From positions 1 through 35,145 of the forward strand of contig NKIO01000040.1 of the NCBI GenBank assembly GCA_002255935.1: a DNA stretch of 35,145 nt, in the 5' to 3' direction. Shown here piece by piece: positions 16,457-27,297 of this stretch. Origin of the DNA: Comamonadaceae bacterium PBBC2. GTDB lineage: Bacteria; Pseudomonadota; Gammaproteobacteria; Burkholderiales; Burkholderiaceae_C. Numbering within the stretch: position 1 is the first letter of the stretch; every line of letters begins with the position of its first letter. The notes under the pieces were generated by a model. That model saw nothing but the letters and a program-made list of their open reading frames with translations. It was not told the DNA's origin and did no database searches. Made by a program: the position numbers and the translations under genes.

Positions 16457-17854
16457 TCAGCTGCCCGCGACCTTCATGCGATTGACCAGCACCGAGCCGA
16501 CGCTTTTGGCCCCCATGTTGTAGGCATCCGAGCCGATCGCCTCGATGCCCATGAACATGTCTTTGAGGTTGCCCGCGATGGTGATTTCGTGGACCGGGTA
16601 AGCGATCTGGCCGTTTTCGACCCAAAAGCCACTGGCGCCGCGCGAATAGTCACCGGTGACGTAGTTCACGCCCTGCCCCATCAGCTCGATCACAAACAGG
16701 CCCGTGCCCAGCTTTTGCAGCATGGCATCCAGATCATCACCTGGCTGCGTCAAGCGCGAGGTCATCGACAAATTGTGCGAACCACCGGCGTTGCCGGTGG
16801 TCTTCATGCCAAGCTTGCGGGCCGAATAGCTCGACAGGAAATAGCCTTCGACGCGGCCACCCTTGACCACTTGACGCGCGGCCGAGCGCACGCCTTCGTC
16901 GTCAAAGGGTGAGCTGCCTTTGCCGCGCAAAACAAAGGGGTCTTCATGGATGTCGATGTGCTTGGGAAACACTTTTTTGCCCAGCGAGTCCAGCAAAAAG
17001 CTGCTCTTGCGGTAAAGCGCCCCGCCGCTGACCGCCTGCACAAAACCGCCCAACAAGCCTGCTGCAGCAGGCGACTCGAACAGCACGGGGCATTCGGTTG
17101 TGGCAATTTTGCGTGCGCCCAGTCGCGACAAGGCTCGCTCTGCGGCATAACGGCCCACCGCTTCGGGCGAGGCCAATTCATCGGCCGAACGCATGGAGCT
17201 GTACCAAGCGTCGCGCTGCATTTCCGCGTTGCGGCCGGGCAGTTTGGCAATCGGCGCGACCGAGATGCTGTGGCGAGAGCTGGCATAGCCACCACGAAAG
17301 CCATGCGTGTGGGCGCTGAAGAAATGGCTTTGCTGCGCGGACACGGCCGCGCCATCGCTGTTGGTGATGCGGCGGCTGGTTTTGAGCGCTGCCGCTTCAC
17401 ACTGCAAGGCCAGCTTGGCCGCTTCTTCGCTGTTGATGGCCCAGGGATGGAACAGGTCCAGCTCACGGTATTGGGTCTCGATGTCCGCCTCATCAGGCAA
17501 ACCGGCCGTGGGGTCTTCGGCGGTGAAGCGGGCAATGTCAAACGCCGCTTGCACGGTGCGCTCGATGGCTGCTTTGGAAAAGTCCGAGGTGCTGGCATTG
17601 CCTCGGCGATGCCCGACATAGACCGTCACCCCGAGCGACTTGTCGCGGTTGCGCTCCACGTTTTCCAGCTCGCCTTTGCGCACGCTGACCGACAGACCGC
17701 AGCCTTCGGAAGCTTCGGCGCCGGCATTGGTCGCCCCCAGTTTTTTGGCATGGTGCAAGGCGGTGTCAACCAAAGACTCGAAGTGGTCGCGCGAGTAGCT
17801 GAAGCCGTCGTGGGGCTCGGAAGTGGAAGCTTTGGCGGGTGCGTTTGGGTTCAC
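16457..17854 (-). CDS. pmbA: Metalloprotease-related protein PmbA/TldE
   Basis: This protein of about 465 residues is the TldE/PmbA partner of TldD, a heterodimeric protease that trims small peptides such as microcins and the CcdA antitoxin. Family stretches include GLSVSVRKGELENVERNRDKSLGVTVYVG near the N-terminus and VTGDYSRGASGFWVENGQIAYPVHEITIAGNL near the C-terminus. The zinc-binding residues belong to TldD, not to this subunit. The preferred start is GTG at 17854 (VNPNAPAKAST), giving a length near E. coli PmbA (450). The only ATG-initiated extension (17974) would run over the divergent darP start. It is divergent from darP, the same arrangement as in E. coli. Confidence 0.88.
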   Translation of the reverse strand: MNPNAPAKASTSEPHDGFSYSRDHFESLVDTALHHAKKLGATNAGAEASEGCGLSVSVRKGELENVERNRDKSLGVTVYVGHRRGNASTSDFSKAAIERTVQAAFDIARFTAEDPTAGLPDEADIETQYRELDLFHPWAINSEEAAKLALQCEAAALKTSRRITNSDGAAVSAQQSHFFSAHTHGFRGGYASSRHSISVAPIAKLPGRNAEMQRDAWYSSMRSADELASPEAVGRYAAERALSRLGARKIATTECPVLFESPAAAGLLGGFVQAVSGGALYRKSSFLLDSLGKKVFPKHIDIHEDPFVLRGKGSSPFDDEGVRSAARQVVKGGRVEGYFLSSYSARKLGMKTTGNAGGSHNLSMTSRLTQPGDDLDAMLQKLGTGLFVIELMGQGVNYVTGDYSRGASGFWVENGQIAYPVHEITIAGNLKDMFMGIEAIGSDAYNMGAKSVGSVLVNRMKVAGS

Positions 17855-17902
17855 GGAATAAGTCTCAAAACAGAGGGTGGACGCGAAGCCCACAGTGGCC
17901 GC

Positions 17903-17908
17903 TATGAT
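17903..17908 (+). promoter_or_regulatory. Candidate -10 box for darP-mog
   Basis: TATGAT at 17903-17908 lies 50 bases before the darP ATG in the 103-base divergent gap. A possible -35 TGGACG (17878-17883) is 19 bases upstream, longer than ideal. The gap must also hold the pmbA promoter on the other strand. Confidence 0.35.
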
Positions 17909-17957
17909 ACTTGCCACCCAGCACCTGCGCTGCCCTTGAGAACGAGTTCCCCCAGTC

Positions 17958-18614
17958 ATGTCCCGTAAACCCAAAAAAGGCTATTTCGTCCGTGGTCAAT
18001 TTGTTGCCGAAGGCAGCGAACTGGACCTGGAGTTCAAACGCGAACTCAAGTTTGGACTGGAAGGTCCCAGCCGCACCGAACTCAAGCGCGAGAGCACCGA
18101 ACTGCAAGAGCTGGGCACGCAGCTGCTGACGCTGCGCGCCGACCTGATGGCCGACCTGCCGCTGACCGACAAGCTCAAAGACGCCTTGGCCGAAGCTAAA
18201 CGCATCACCAACTTTGAAGGCAAGCGCCGCCAGATGCAGTTCATCGGCAAACAAATGCGCCTGCAAGAGCCCGAAGTGCTGCAAGCCGTGCGCGATGCGC
18301 TGGAAATCCAGCGTTTGGGCAGCGCCAAGGACACGCAAGCCCTGCATTTGGCCGAAGCCTGGCGCGACCGCCTGATCGCCGACGACAACGCTGTGGGCGA
18401 GTGGATCGCCCAATACCCTCAAACCGACACCCAACAGCTGCGCGCCTTGGTGCGCCAAGCCCGCAAGGATGCGGTGCCGGTGTCCAATGCGGCCGTCTCG
18501 CAAGGCCTGGCGCCACGCCAAAGCCGGGCCTACCGCGAAATGTTCAAGCTGGTGCGCAGCATTCTGAGTGGCGGCAAAAGCGATGAGACCCCCGAGGAAA
18601 CCGACGATGAGTGA
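17958..18614 (+). CDS. darP: Ribosome biogenesis factor DarP (YjgA, DUF615)
   Basis: This 218-residue, highly charged helical protein begins MSRKPKKGYFVRGQFV and carries the conserved KRESTELQELGTQL and KRRQMQFIGKQMR segments of the DUF615/YjgA family. In E. coli DarP associates with late 50S precursors and helps mature the peptidyl transferase centre. The C-terminus is acidic (ETPEETDDE). Its TGA overlaps the mog ATG by eight bases (18607-18614), so the two are cotranslated. Confidence 0.93.
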   Translation: MSRKPKKGYFVRGQFVAEGSELDLEFKRELKFGLEGPSRTELKRESTELQELGTQLLTLRADLMADLPLTDKLKDALAEAKRITNFEGKRRQMQFIGKQMRLQEPEVLQAVRDALEIQRLGSAKDTQALHLAEAWRDRLIADDNAVGEWIAQYPQTDTQQLRALVRQARKDAVPVSNAAVSQGLAPRQSRAYREMFKLVRSILSGGKSDETPEETDDE

Positions 18615-19203
18615 AGTCACCCATGACCCCGTGAAGATCGGCATCGTGTCGATCAGCGACCGCGCCAGTACTGGTGTTTACGAAGACAAAGGCCTGCCCG
18701 CCTTGCAAGAATGGCTCGGCCGCGCCTTGCTCAACCCGATCACTTTCGAGCCCCGTCTGATCCCTGATGAACAAGAGCGCATCAGCGCCACCTTGATCGA
18801 GTTGGTCGAAGCAGGCTGCAGCTTGGTGCTGACCACCGGCGGCACCGGCCCAGCCTTGCGCGACGTGACCCCTGAAGCCACCCTGGCCGTGGCCGACAAG
18901 GAGATGCCCGGCTTTGGCGAGCAAATGCGTCAGATCAGCTTGAAATTCGTGCCCACCGCCATTTTGTCGCGCCAGGTGGCCGTCATTCGCGGACAGAGCC
19001 TGATCATCAACTTGCCCGGTCAGCCCAAGTCGATTGCAGAAACCCTGGAAGGGCTCAAAGACGCCGAAGGCAAGCCCGTGGTGCACGGCATATTTGCGGC
19101 TGTGCCTTATTGCGTGGACCTGATCGGCGGCCCGTACATGGAAACCCACGACGCGGTTTGCAAAGCCTTCCGGCCCAAGACAGCGATTCGGCCTGCGCGC
19201 TGA
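18607..19203 (+). CDS. mog: Molybdopterin adenylyltransferase Mog
   Basis: This 198-residue enzyme activates molybdopterin by adenylation before molybdenum insertion. It has the MoaB/Mog fold with IGIVSISDRAS near the N-terminus, the glycine-rich LVLTTGGTGPALRDVTPEA, and the INLPGQPKS segment. The frame is open from 18568, but the ATG at 18607 (MSEVTHDPVKIG) is the natural start and overlaps darP. Molybdenum cofactor is needed by NasA in this same window, though the loci are separate. No terminator with a U-run follows; the 39-bp repeats begin 90 bases on. Confidence 0.92.
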   Translation: MSEVTHDPVKIGIVSISDRASTGVYEDKGLPALQEWLGRALLNPITFEPRLIPDEQERISATLIELVEAGCSLVLTTGGTGPALRDVTPEATLAVADKEMPGFGEQMRQISLKFVPTAILSRQVAVIRGQSLIINLPGQPKSIAETLEGLKDAEGKPVVHGIFAAVPYCVDLIGGPYMETHDAVCKAFRPKTAIRPAR

Positions 19204-19293
19204 GGCCTCTTGTTGGTAGTCCATCAAACAAGAAAAGCAGTGGCTGCGCAGTCGGTCCTTTGGGTTTCGACCTGGCTGTCTCCGGCACAGGCT

Positions 19294-19442
19294 TCATGTC
19301 GGGGCTGAAGCCGCCGACCTACTGACGGGGCCTCTTGTTGGGGCTAAAGCCGCCGACCTGCTGACGGGTCCTCATGTCGGGGCTGAAGCCGCCGACCTAC
19401 AGACGGGGTTTCATGTCGGGGCTGAAGCCGCCGACCTACGGG
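19294..19442. repeat. 39-bp tandem repeat array (4 units), REP-like hairpin
   Basis: Units begin at 19294, 19333, 19372 and 19411, an exact 39-base period; the last is truncated after about 32 bases. Units 1, 3 and 4 share TCATGTCGGGGCTGAAGCC and then GCCGACCTAC. Unit 2 differs at several positions (TCTTGTTGGGGCTAAAG). Each core can fold as GTCGG-GGCT-GA-AGCC-G-CCGAC, a short hairpin with one bulge, as in REP elements. It lies between mog and the rpoD promoter. There are no unique spacers, so it is not CRISPR. Confidence 0.92.
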
Positions 19443-19478
19443 TTCGGCCTCAGCTGGGGCTGGCCCTCTGTCTTTGGG

Positions 19479-19484
19479 TATAAT
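19479..19484 (+). promoter_or_regulatory. Candidate -10 box for rpoD
   Basis: Perfect TATAAT hexamer 246 bases before the rpoD ATG, just after the tandem repeats. No convincing -35 is seen. A start here would give a long untranslated leader. Confidence 0.5.
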
Positions 19485-19730
19485 CCATTTTTCTCGGCAA
19501 GAGCGACAGCAGCACCTCCGGCTAGACCACCGCCATCAGCGCGAAGCCCCCTTTGGGTCGGTCACCGTTCCGCAAGGACTGCATTCCAAATGTTCGCCCC
19601 TCCATCTTGCCATTGCAGTTTTGACGCCCATATGGGTTGTTGACGCTGTGTCTTAACAAGCCCGCGCCGGGATGTATTTGGCGCTGACTGTGTCTGTTTC
19701 CTTGTCTGTTTTGAAGTCTTGAGGTTATCC

Positions 19731-22175
<2,445 letters not shown>

Positions 22176-22199
22176 GCCACACCGCTTTCAAAAGCACCC

Positions 22200-22234
22200 A
22201 GCCTCCTGACTGCAAAGTCAGGAGGCTTTTTTTT
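22200..22234 (+). terminator. Intrinsic terminator of rpoD
   Basis: AGCCTCCTGAC (22200-22210) and GTCAGGAGGCT (22217-22227) form a perfect 11-bp stem with a 6-base loop, followed by a run of eight T starting at 22227. It stands 25 bases after the rpoD stop. Confidence 0.95.
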
Positions 22235-22406
22235 GCATGGCAACGCACAGCACGACCGAAAAATCAGGCGCCCTCAAGGCACACGCACAGCGGTCACCCT
22301 TTTTTTTTCAAATTCACGTCTGAATCGAGCTCATATGTGCGAAAACGAACAATATAAAAATTATTTTTTATTAAAATAAATGACAAAAAAGCAAAAAGGA
22401 CCATAA

Positions 22407-23090
22407 ATGCTTAGTCCGGACAGTAATTTGATGATTCAGCAATTGCAATCAAATAAATATGAAAAATTACTGCCATCTTTCCAACTGGTTTGCCTGGCAG
22501 CTGACGAGTTGATCTTCAGACCGCATGAAGCGATTCAATTTGTCTATTTCCCGGTGAGCGCCATCATCGCCATGCAAATCGACATCTCGGATGGTTCTTC
22601 GGCGGACATCGTCCTGATTGGCAAAGAAGGCATGGTCGGTAGTGGTGTCATGGGCGGCAACCAGAATTTCAGCCGCGCTCGCGTGAAGTTTTCAGGGTTC
22701 GCCTACAAATTGCCTTTGACGGTGTTCCAGTCCGAATTGGCGCAAGACAGCGGATTCCTGAAAATTTGGATGGCCACCACGCGCCAGATGATTCTGCAAA
22801 TTGCCATGCCCACCATCTGCAGCAGCAAACACACCAACGAGCAGCAGATCATTCGCTGGATCATGAACACCTTGGACAAGACCCAAGGGCACACGCTTGA
22901 AATTACCCACCAGGAAATAGCAGACACCCTGGGCATCCGCAGGGAATCGGTCACCCTGACCGCTGGCAAATTGAACCAAGAAGGCCTGATCGACGTCAGG
23001 CGGGGGCAACTGGAAGTCTTGGATCGCCCCGGACTCGAAGCCAAGGCCTGTGAATGCTATCGGGTGATGCACCCTGCCAAGAAACATTGA
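22407..23090 (+). CDS. Crp/Fnr-family transcriptional regulator
   Basis: This 227-residue protein has an N-terminal cyclic-nucleotide-binding-like beta barrel (residues about 25-130; GKEGMVGSGVMGG in the phosphate-cassette region) and a C-terminal winged helix (about 155-210; EITHQEIADTLGIRRESVTLTAGKLNQEGLIDVRRG). The FNR cysteine cluster is absent, and the usual cAMP-binding Arg/Ser pattern is not obvious, so the ligand is unknown. The ATG at 22407 has AAGGA about 8 bases upstream. The DNA just before it (22345-22395) is strikingly AT-rich, likely the promoter. It leads the block ending in the GGDEF-EAL gene and may regulate it. Confidence 0.85.
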   Translation: MLSPDSNLMIQQLQSNKYEKLLPSFQLVCLAADELIFRPHEAIQFVYFPVSAIIAMQIDISDGSSADIVLIGKEGMVGSGVMGGNQNFSRARVKFSGFAYKLPLTVFQSELAQDSGFLKIWMATTRQMILQIAMPTICSSKHTNEQQIIRWIMNTLDKTQGHTLEITHQEIADTLGIRRESVTLTAGKLNQEGLIDVRRGQLEVLDRPGLEAKACECYRVMHPAKKH

Positions 23091-23126
23091 AAAGTCAAAA
23101 AAGCCAACTCATCGGACCATCGGCAT

Positions 23127-23449
23127 GTTCAACTCATTGAAAAACGCCAAACGTGCCATCGGCTGGGCATTGCCATCGTCGATGCCAGCGTGGACGGCCG
23201 CAAAGCGGCCATGGCATTTTCAAGAAAGGAACGACCAGCCTTGAGGTGCAAGGCGTTGGTCGCGTGATGCTCCATCCCGTGCGGCAAGACACGGGCTATC
23301 TGGCGGCCACGTTTGAATACAGCAGCAAGGCACAGCGTCACGCCATGATCTGCAAACTTTTTTCTGGTCGGTACAGCACAGTGCCCCAATTGAACAGCAC
23401 AACCCGACAGTTGATTTCACGTTTATGGGAGAAAACATTCAATGGCTAA
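23127..23449 (+). pseudogene. Possible degraded PilZ-like fragment
   Basis: Between the Crp-like gene and the binding-protein gene no intact gene fits. Two frames carry protein-like text. From 23127 one frame reads VQLIEKRQTCHRLGIAIVDA and DGRKAAMAF. After a shift near 23215-23225 another reads GTTSLEVQGVGRVMLHPVR, then TGYLAATFEY and MICKLFSGRYSTVPQL, up to TAA at 23447. The order (basic start, DGR, closing LFSGRY-like segment) is reminiscent of C-terminal PilZ regions of cellulose-synthase-like proteins. This is a weak resemblance made by eye. If true, it is a frame-broken remnant next to a c-di-GMP enzyme. The fragment overlaps the next start codon. Confidence 0.3.
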
Positions 23450-24677
23450 ACACCCCTTCAAACCATGGTGTTCCCGCCGTATGGGTTTGGGACGCGCCTT
23501 ACTGATCCATGCATTCATCATCTTTGCAAGCACTGCGCAGACGTTTGCACAAACACCTGCCGATACACAACGCCCACCCGTATGGATAGGTTTTGACGAT
23601 GCCTACGGCATGAAAACCAACACTTCGGCCGTGGCCACCGAATGGGGCATCAAAGCCGCCATGGAAGAGATCAACGCCAACGGAGGCGTTCTCCAGGGTC
23701 GGCCCCTGAAACTGCTGACCACGGACAACAAAGGGCTCTCAGCACGAGGCAAGGACAATTTTGTTCAGCTGGCGGGGACCAAGGATCTGGTCGCCGTATT
23801 GACTGGTAAATTCAGCCCGATCAGCGTGGAAATGCTGCCGGAGGCGCACCGACTGAGCGTGCCCTTGATCAGCGTCTGGGGATCGGCAGACCCCATCACA
23901 GATCACGAGCACAAGCCCTCTTACTCGTTTCGTGTCTCACTCAAAGACGACTGGGGCGTCGAAGCGATGATGAAACGGCTCTCAACGAAATACAAGGTTC
24001 GGCAAGCCTGCGCCATTTTGCCCAACACGGCTTGGGGACGTTCGGCAGAAAAAGTCATTCAGGAAAAGTCCAGAAAAGAGATCGCCCAATTCCCAGTGGT
24101 GCGTTGGTACAACTGGGGAGATGCCTCTTTGAAGGAACACTACAAAGCCTGCTTGGACTCCCGCACGCAAGGCCTGCTTTTTGTAGGAAATGAGAAAGAA
24201 GGCGCCATTTTGATCAAAGAAATCGCAGCGCAGCCCCAGTCCATGCGCATGCCCGTGGTGTCACATTGGGGTGCGGTGGGTGGGACCTTGCACGCGTTGG
24301 CCAGTGACGAGCTCAACATGGTGCGCATCGATTTCATCCAGACCTTCACCTTCATCAACAACAAGCGGCCTCGTGCCATTTACCTTGCCGATTGGATCCT
24401 GAAAAACAGTGATCTGAAAAGCACGCAAGATATTCCAAGTCCCGTGGGTGCTGCACATGCTTACGACACAGTGCACCTTCTGGCCAAGGCCATTGACACC
24501 GCAAAAACCACCTCCCCTGAAAAAGTCAGGGATGCCTTGGAAAAATTGCCCGCTTTCCAGGGGGCCGTCAAGCACTACACCCAGCCGTTCACGAATGACC
24601 GTCATGACGCTCTGGACAAGTCACAAGTCCTTTTTGTCAAATTGACGCCCTTGGGCCAATTGATTCCACAAGACTGA
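23442..24677 (+). CDS. Periplasmic solute-binding protein (branched-chain amino acid/LivJ type)
   Basis: This 411-residue protein has a signal peptide (about 1-36; basic start, then LIHAFIIFASTAQTFAQ). The type I periplasmic-binding fold shows AMEEINANGGVLQGRPLKLL, ATEWGIKAAM and GSADPITD, typical of LivJ/amide/urea binding proteins. GGGAGAA about 9 bases upstream supports the ATG at 23442. No permease or ATPase genes are near. Instead its stop is one base from the start of a membrane GGDEF-EAL gene. It may therefore act as the ligand sensor of that protein rather than in uptake. The ligand cannot be read from the sequence. Confidence 0.87.
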   Translation: MAKHPFKPWCSRRMGLGRALLIHAFIIFASTAQTFAQTPADTQRPPVWIGFDDAYGMKTNTSAVATEWGIKAAMEEINANGGVLQGRPLKLLTTDNKGLSARGKDNFVQLAGTKDLVAVLTGKFSPISVEMLPEAHRLSVPLISVWGSADPITDHEHKPSYSFRVSLKDDWGVEAMMKRLSTKYKVRQACAILPNTAWGRSAEKVIQEKSRKEIAQFPVVRWYNWGDASLKEHYKACLDSRTQGLLFVGNEKEGAILIKEIAAQPQSMRMPVVSHWGAVGGTLHALASDELNMVRIDFIQTFTFINNKRPRAIYLADWILKNSDLKSTQDIPSPVGAAHAYDTVHLLAKAIDTAKTTSPEKVRDALEKLPAFQGAVKHYTQPFTNDRHDALDKSQVLFVKLTPLGQLIPQD

Positions 24678-24678
24678 C

Positions 24679-27297
24679 ATGAGCCGATTGAGGTCCCTCA
24701 AAACCCAGATGAGCCATGATGTTTTCAGGCTGTTTGGTGCCTACATCGTGGGGGTGACATCCATCTGCATGCTCTTGGCCGTTTACGGGATTTTTTTCTA
24801 CCAGCAAGAAGAGTTCAGGCATTACAAAGCTTTGATCTCCACACGGCTGGAATCCGAAATCAGCACATCCTTCCAGCAAGCCAACGATTTAGTCCGTTCT
24901 CCCGGTGTCTGGACCGGACTGACCGACTCCGTAGGAAGGGCTTCGTATCTCTTGCCATTGTTGGAAAAATCCAATCAAAACAAACACTGCAAGTTTGACC
25001 TGCTGGATTACCGCGGGCGATTTTTCATCCACAGCAGCAACGCCATGGGTTTGCTGTTGGGCGCCCCTGCCAACATCCAGAAAACACTGAACGACAGCCA
25101 AACCCATTTAGAAGTGGTCAGCATTGACCAGACCGACTATCTGACGGCCAGCATCCCCATCACGGCCAACTTCATGGACACCACCCTGGGCGTGGTTTTG
25201 CTTCACTTGGATCTCGACAAGATCATGACCACGCTGAATTTCCCTGATGATTTGGACATCAAGTTCAGCCTTTCGCCATTTGTCGAAAACGCCTCTGATC
25301 TCTCCAAGCACAGTGAAGCGTTCAAATTTGAATGGCAAGATGGCGGCAAAGACTACGCCTTACACGTTCAGATCCAGGAAAGCAACGTATCAGCCTTTCT
25401 GTTTGTGATGACGGGACTGGCGGCTTCGTTGGCCTGTGGCGGCCTGCTGTTTTTTGGACTCAAACGCTGGACCCGGATTTTTTCTGAAAAAACGACTCAA
25501 AGGCTTGACGATCTCGTGCAACTGGCCTCTGACACCGTTGAGGGTCGGGGTGATGGATCCCATGTAGACCCTACTGGCGATGAAATTGCCAAAGTTTCGA
25601 ATGCCTTGCAAAGCATGCTCGAAAAGCAAAGGCTTGCCACGCAAAAACAGGCCATTTTCTCCAGGGTGTTCGAGACTGCAGCCGAAGCGATTTTGATCAC
25701 CAACAGCCAGGGTCTGGTGGTCGATGTGAATGCCGCCTTGACAGACATGACCGGCTACACCAAAGAAGAACTGATCCGCCAACCTGCCGGGCGTCTTTAC
25801 ATTCAGAGTGACAAAAGCGTCGATTTGCCGATCATTGCCAAGACCGTGCGCGAGCAAGGCTCATGGCGAGGTGAAACTTATTTTTTAAGCAAACAACAAA
25901 CCCTTTTACCTGTGTTGCTGTCGGTATCTACTTTGCTGGATGCAGAGGGGTCGAGTCAGGGGCATGTTTCCGTTTTTTCAGACATCCGGGCGATTCGCCA
26001 AGCAGAGGAAAAACTCAAGGCGCTGCTCCACGAAGATCAACTCACGGGCCTGCCAAACTACCGGGCGTTTCTGCAATACATTCAGCAAAAAGGTGACCGG
26101 TCGAAATTTGCAATTTTGTTCATCGACTTGGACAATTTCAAAAACATCAACGACACTTTTGGTCACGATCAAGGCGATGAAGTGATTCGCCAGATCGCGC
26201 AACATCTCAAAGGCACATTGCCCGCTGGTAATTTTTTATGCCGTCGATCGGGGGATGAATTCATTGCTGTGCTGGATATCGATGAGCCGGTCGCGGCTTT
26301 CAAAGCCAGGTTAGAACTGATGTTCAAACCCGCTGTTTTCAACGTCAGTCACATGGGCACAGTTCAGATCACTGCGACGTTCAGCGCTGGTGCAGCCTTG
26401 TTTCCTGATCACTCTCAATCGATCAATGAGCTGCTGATCTATGCAGATACAGCGCTGCTGAGCGCCAAGGAATCCGGGCGCAATCAGATCCAATGGCTCA
26501 ATGCCCAGATGCTGGCAGCCACCTCGCGAAAAACCAAAGTTGACAGCAAACTGGCCGTGGCCATTCGCGAGGGTCGGATCTTCCCGCATTACCAACCCGA
26601 AGTGGATCTGCGTACTGGAAAAATCATTGGCTTTGAAGCCTTGGCGCGCTGGCATGACGAAGAACTGGGCATGGTCAGCCCAGCCGAGTTCATCCCCTTG
26701 GCCGAGCAATCGGGCGCCATAGACCCCCTGACACAAAACTTGTTCGCTCAAGTCATCCAAGACAGTCGCGTGATTCGCACCCGCTTCCCGAGTGCCACCA
26801 TCGCTTTGAATTCATCCCCTCAGCTGCTGTCCGGAAAGCGTCTTTTGACCATGCTGACACATCAGGCGTCGCAGCTTGAAAATGGATTGTCTGGCTTTGT
26901 GCTGGAAATCACTGAAACAGATTTCGCTTTGAGTCAACAAGAGCTGGCAGGTCAACTTCAGGCCATCATGGGCTTAGGCGTTCGCATCGCCATCGATGAT
27001 TTTGGAAAGTCTTATTCTTCTCTGTCCCGCCTGACCAGCATGCCCATTCAGAAATTGAAAATTGACATGGCCTTTACTGCCGGCATGGAGCGCGAAGAGA
27101 ACATCAAAATCATCTCCGGAATTCTGGCTTTGGCGCAATCGCTGCGGCTGGAGGTGACGGCTGAAGGCGTCGAAAACCGATTTCAGCAAGACACATTGAT
27201 CCAGCTCGGTTGCCAGCAAGCACAGGGCTACTTTTATGCAAAACCCTTGAGTCTCCAGGAACTGGTTGCGCTACCCGACCGTTTGATTCCAGCGTAA
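24679..27297 (+). CDS. Membrane PAS-GGDEF-EAL cyclic-di-GMP enzyme
   Basis: This 872-residue protein has a transmembrane helix at about 18-42, a periplasmic region to about 235, a second helix at about 236-262, then a HAMP-like linker and a PAS domain (about 320-440; VFETAAEAILITNSQG, DMTGYTKEEL). The GGDEF domain carries the variant SGDEF at 524-528. The EAL domain keeps EAL (653-655), the Asn in LNSSPQ, the Glu in ITETD and DD at 773-774. Its loop-6 motif is DDFGKS rather than the usual DDFGTG. Gln near the end (CQQAQGY) is also kept. It probably makes and/or degrades c-di-GMP. It follows the binding-protein gene by one base, so signal input through that protein is plausible. Confidence 0.93.
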   Translation: MSRLRSLKTQMSHDVFRLFGAYIVGVTSICMLLAVYGIFFYQQEEFRHYKALISTRLESEISTSFQQANDLVRSPGVWTGLTDSVGRASYLLPLLEKSNQNKHCKFDLLDYRGRFFIHSSNAMGLLLGAPANIQKTLNDSQTHLEVVSIDQTDYLTASIPITANFMDTTLGVVLLHLDLDKIMTTLNFPDDLDIKFSLSPFVENASDLSKHSEAFKFEWQDGGKDYALHVQIQESNVSAFLFVMTGLAASLACGGLLFFGLKRWTRIFSEKTTQRLDDLVQLASDTVEGRGDGSHVDPTGDEIAKVSNALQSMLEKQRLATQKQAIFSRVFETAAEAILITNSQGLVVDVNAALTDMTGYTKEELIRQPAGRLYIQSDKSVDLPIIAKTVREQGSWRGETYFLSKQQTLLPVLLSVSTLLDAEGSSQGHVSVFSDIRAIRQAEEKLKALLHEDQLTGLPNYRAFLQYIQQKGDRSKFAILFIDLDNFKNINDTFGHDQGDEVIRQIAQHLKGTLPAGNFLCRRSGDEFIAVLDIDEPVAAFKARLELMFKPAVFNVSHMGTVQITATFSAGAALFPDHSQSINELLIYADTALLSAKESGRNQIQWLNAQMLAATSRKTKVDSKLAVAIREGRIFPHYQPEVDLRTGKIIGFEALARWHDEELGMVSPAEFIPLAEQSGAIDPLTQNLFAQVIQDSRVIRTRFPSATIALNSSPQLLSGKRLLTMLTHQASQLENGLSGFVLEITETDFALSQQELAGQLQAIMGLGVRIAIDDFGKSYSSLSRLTSMPIQKLKIDMAFTAGMEREENIKIISGILALAQSLRLEVTAEGVENRFQQDTLIQLGCQQAQGYFYAKPLSLQELVALPDRLIPA

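Larger units (their letters stand above)
19204..19730. other. Intergenic region mog-rpoD: repeats, promoter and long rpoD leader
   Basis: This 527-base gap contains a possible short hairpin near 19208-19230 (CTTGTT/AACAAG), the four-copy 39-bp array (19294-19442), a TATAAT box (19479-19484) and about 245 bases of rpoD leader. The leader contains a perfect palindrome CCCATATGGG (19627-19636) and GAGGT just before the rpoD ATG. No coding sequence is supported; open frames across the array exist because its period is a multiple of three. Confidence 0.7.

Noticed and set aside
17855..17974. N-terminal extension of PmbA starting at the ATG at 17974
   Set aside because: It would cover the divergent darP start, and its residues do not resemble the family N-terminus; the GTG at 17854 gives the usual length.
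19294..19442. CRISPR array
   Set aside because: The 39-base units are contiguous near-identical copies without unique spacers, and no cas genes are near.
19374..19643. Open frame through the 39-bp array encoding repeated MSGLKPPTY
   Set aside because: The frame stays open only because the period is a multiple of three; units diverge without codon preference and no ribosome-binding site is seen.
22407..23090. FNR-type oxygen sensor
   Set aside because: The N-terminal cysteine cluster that holds the FNR iron-sulfur centre is absent; only scattered cysteines are seen.
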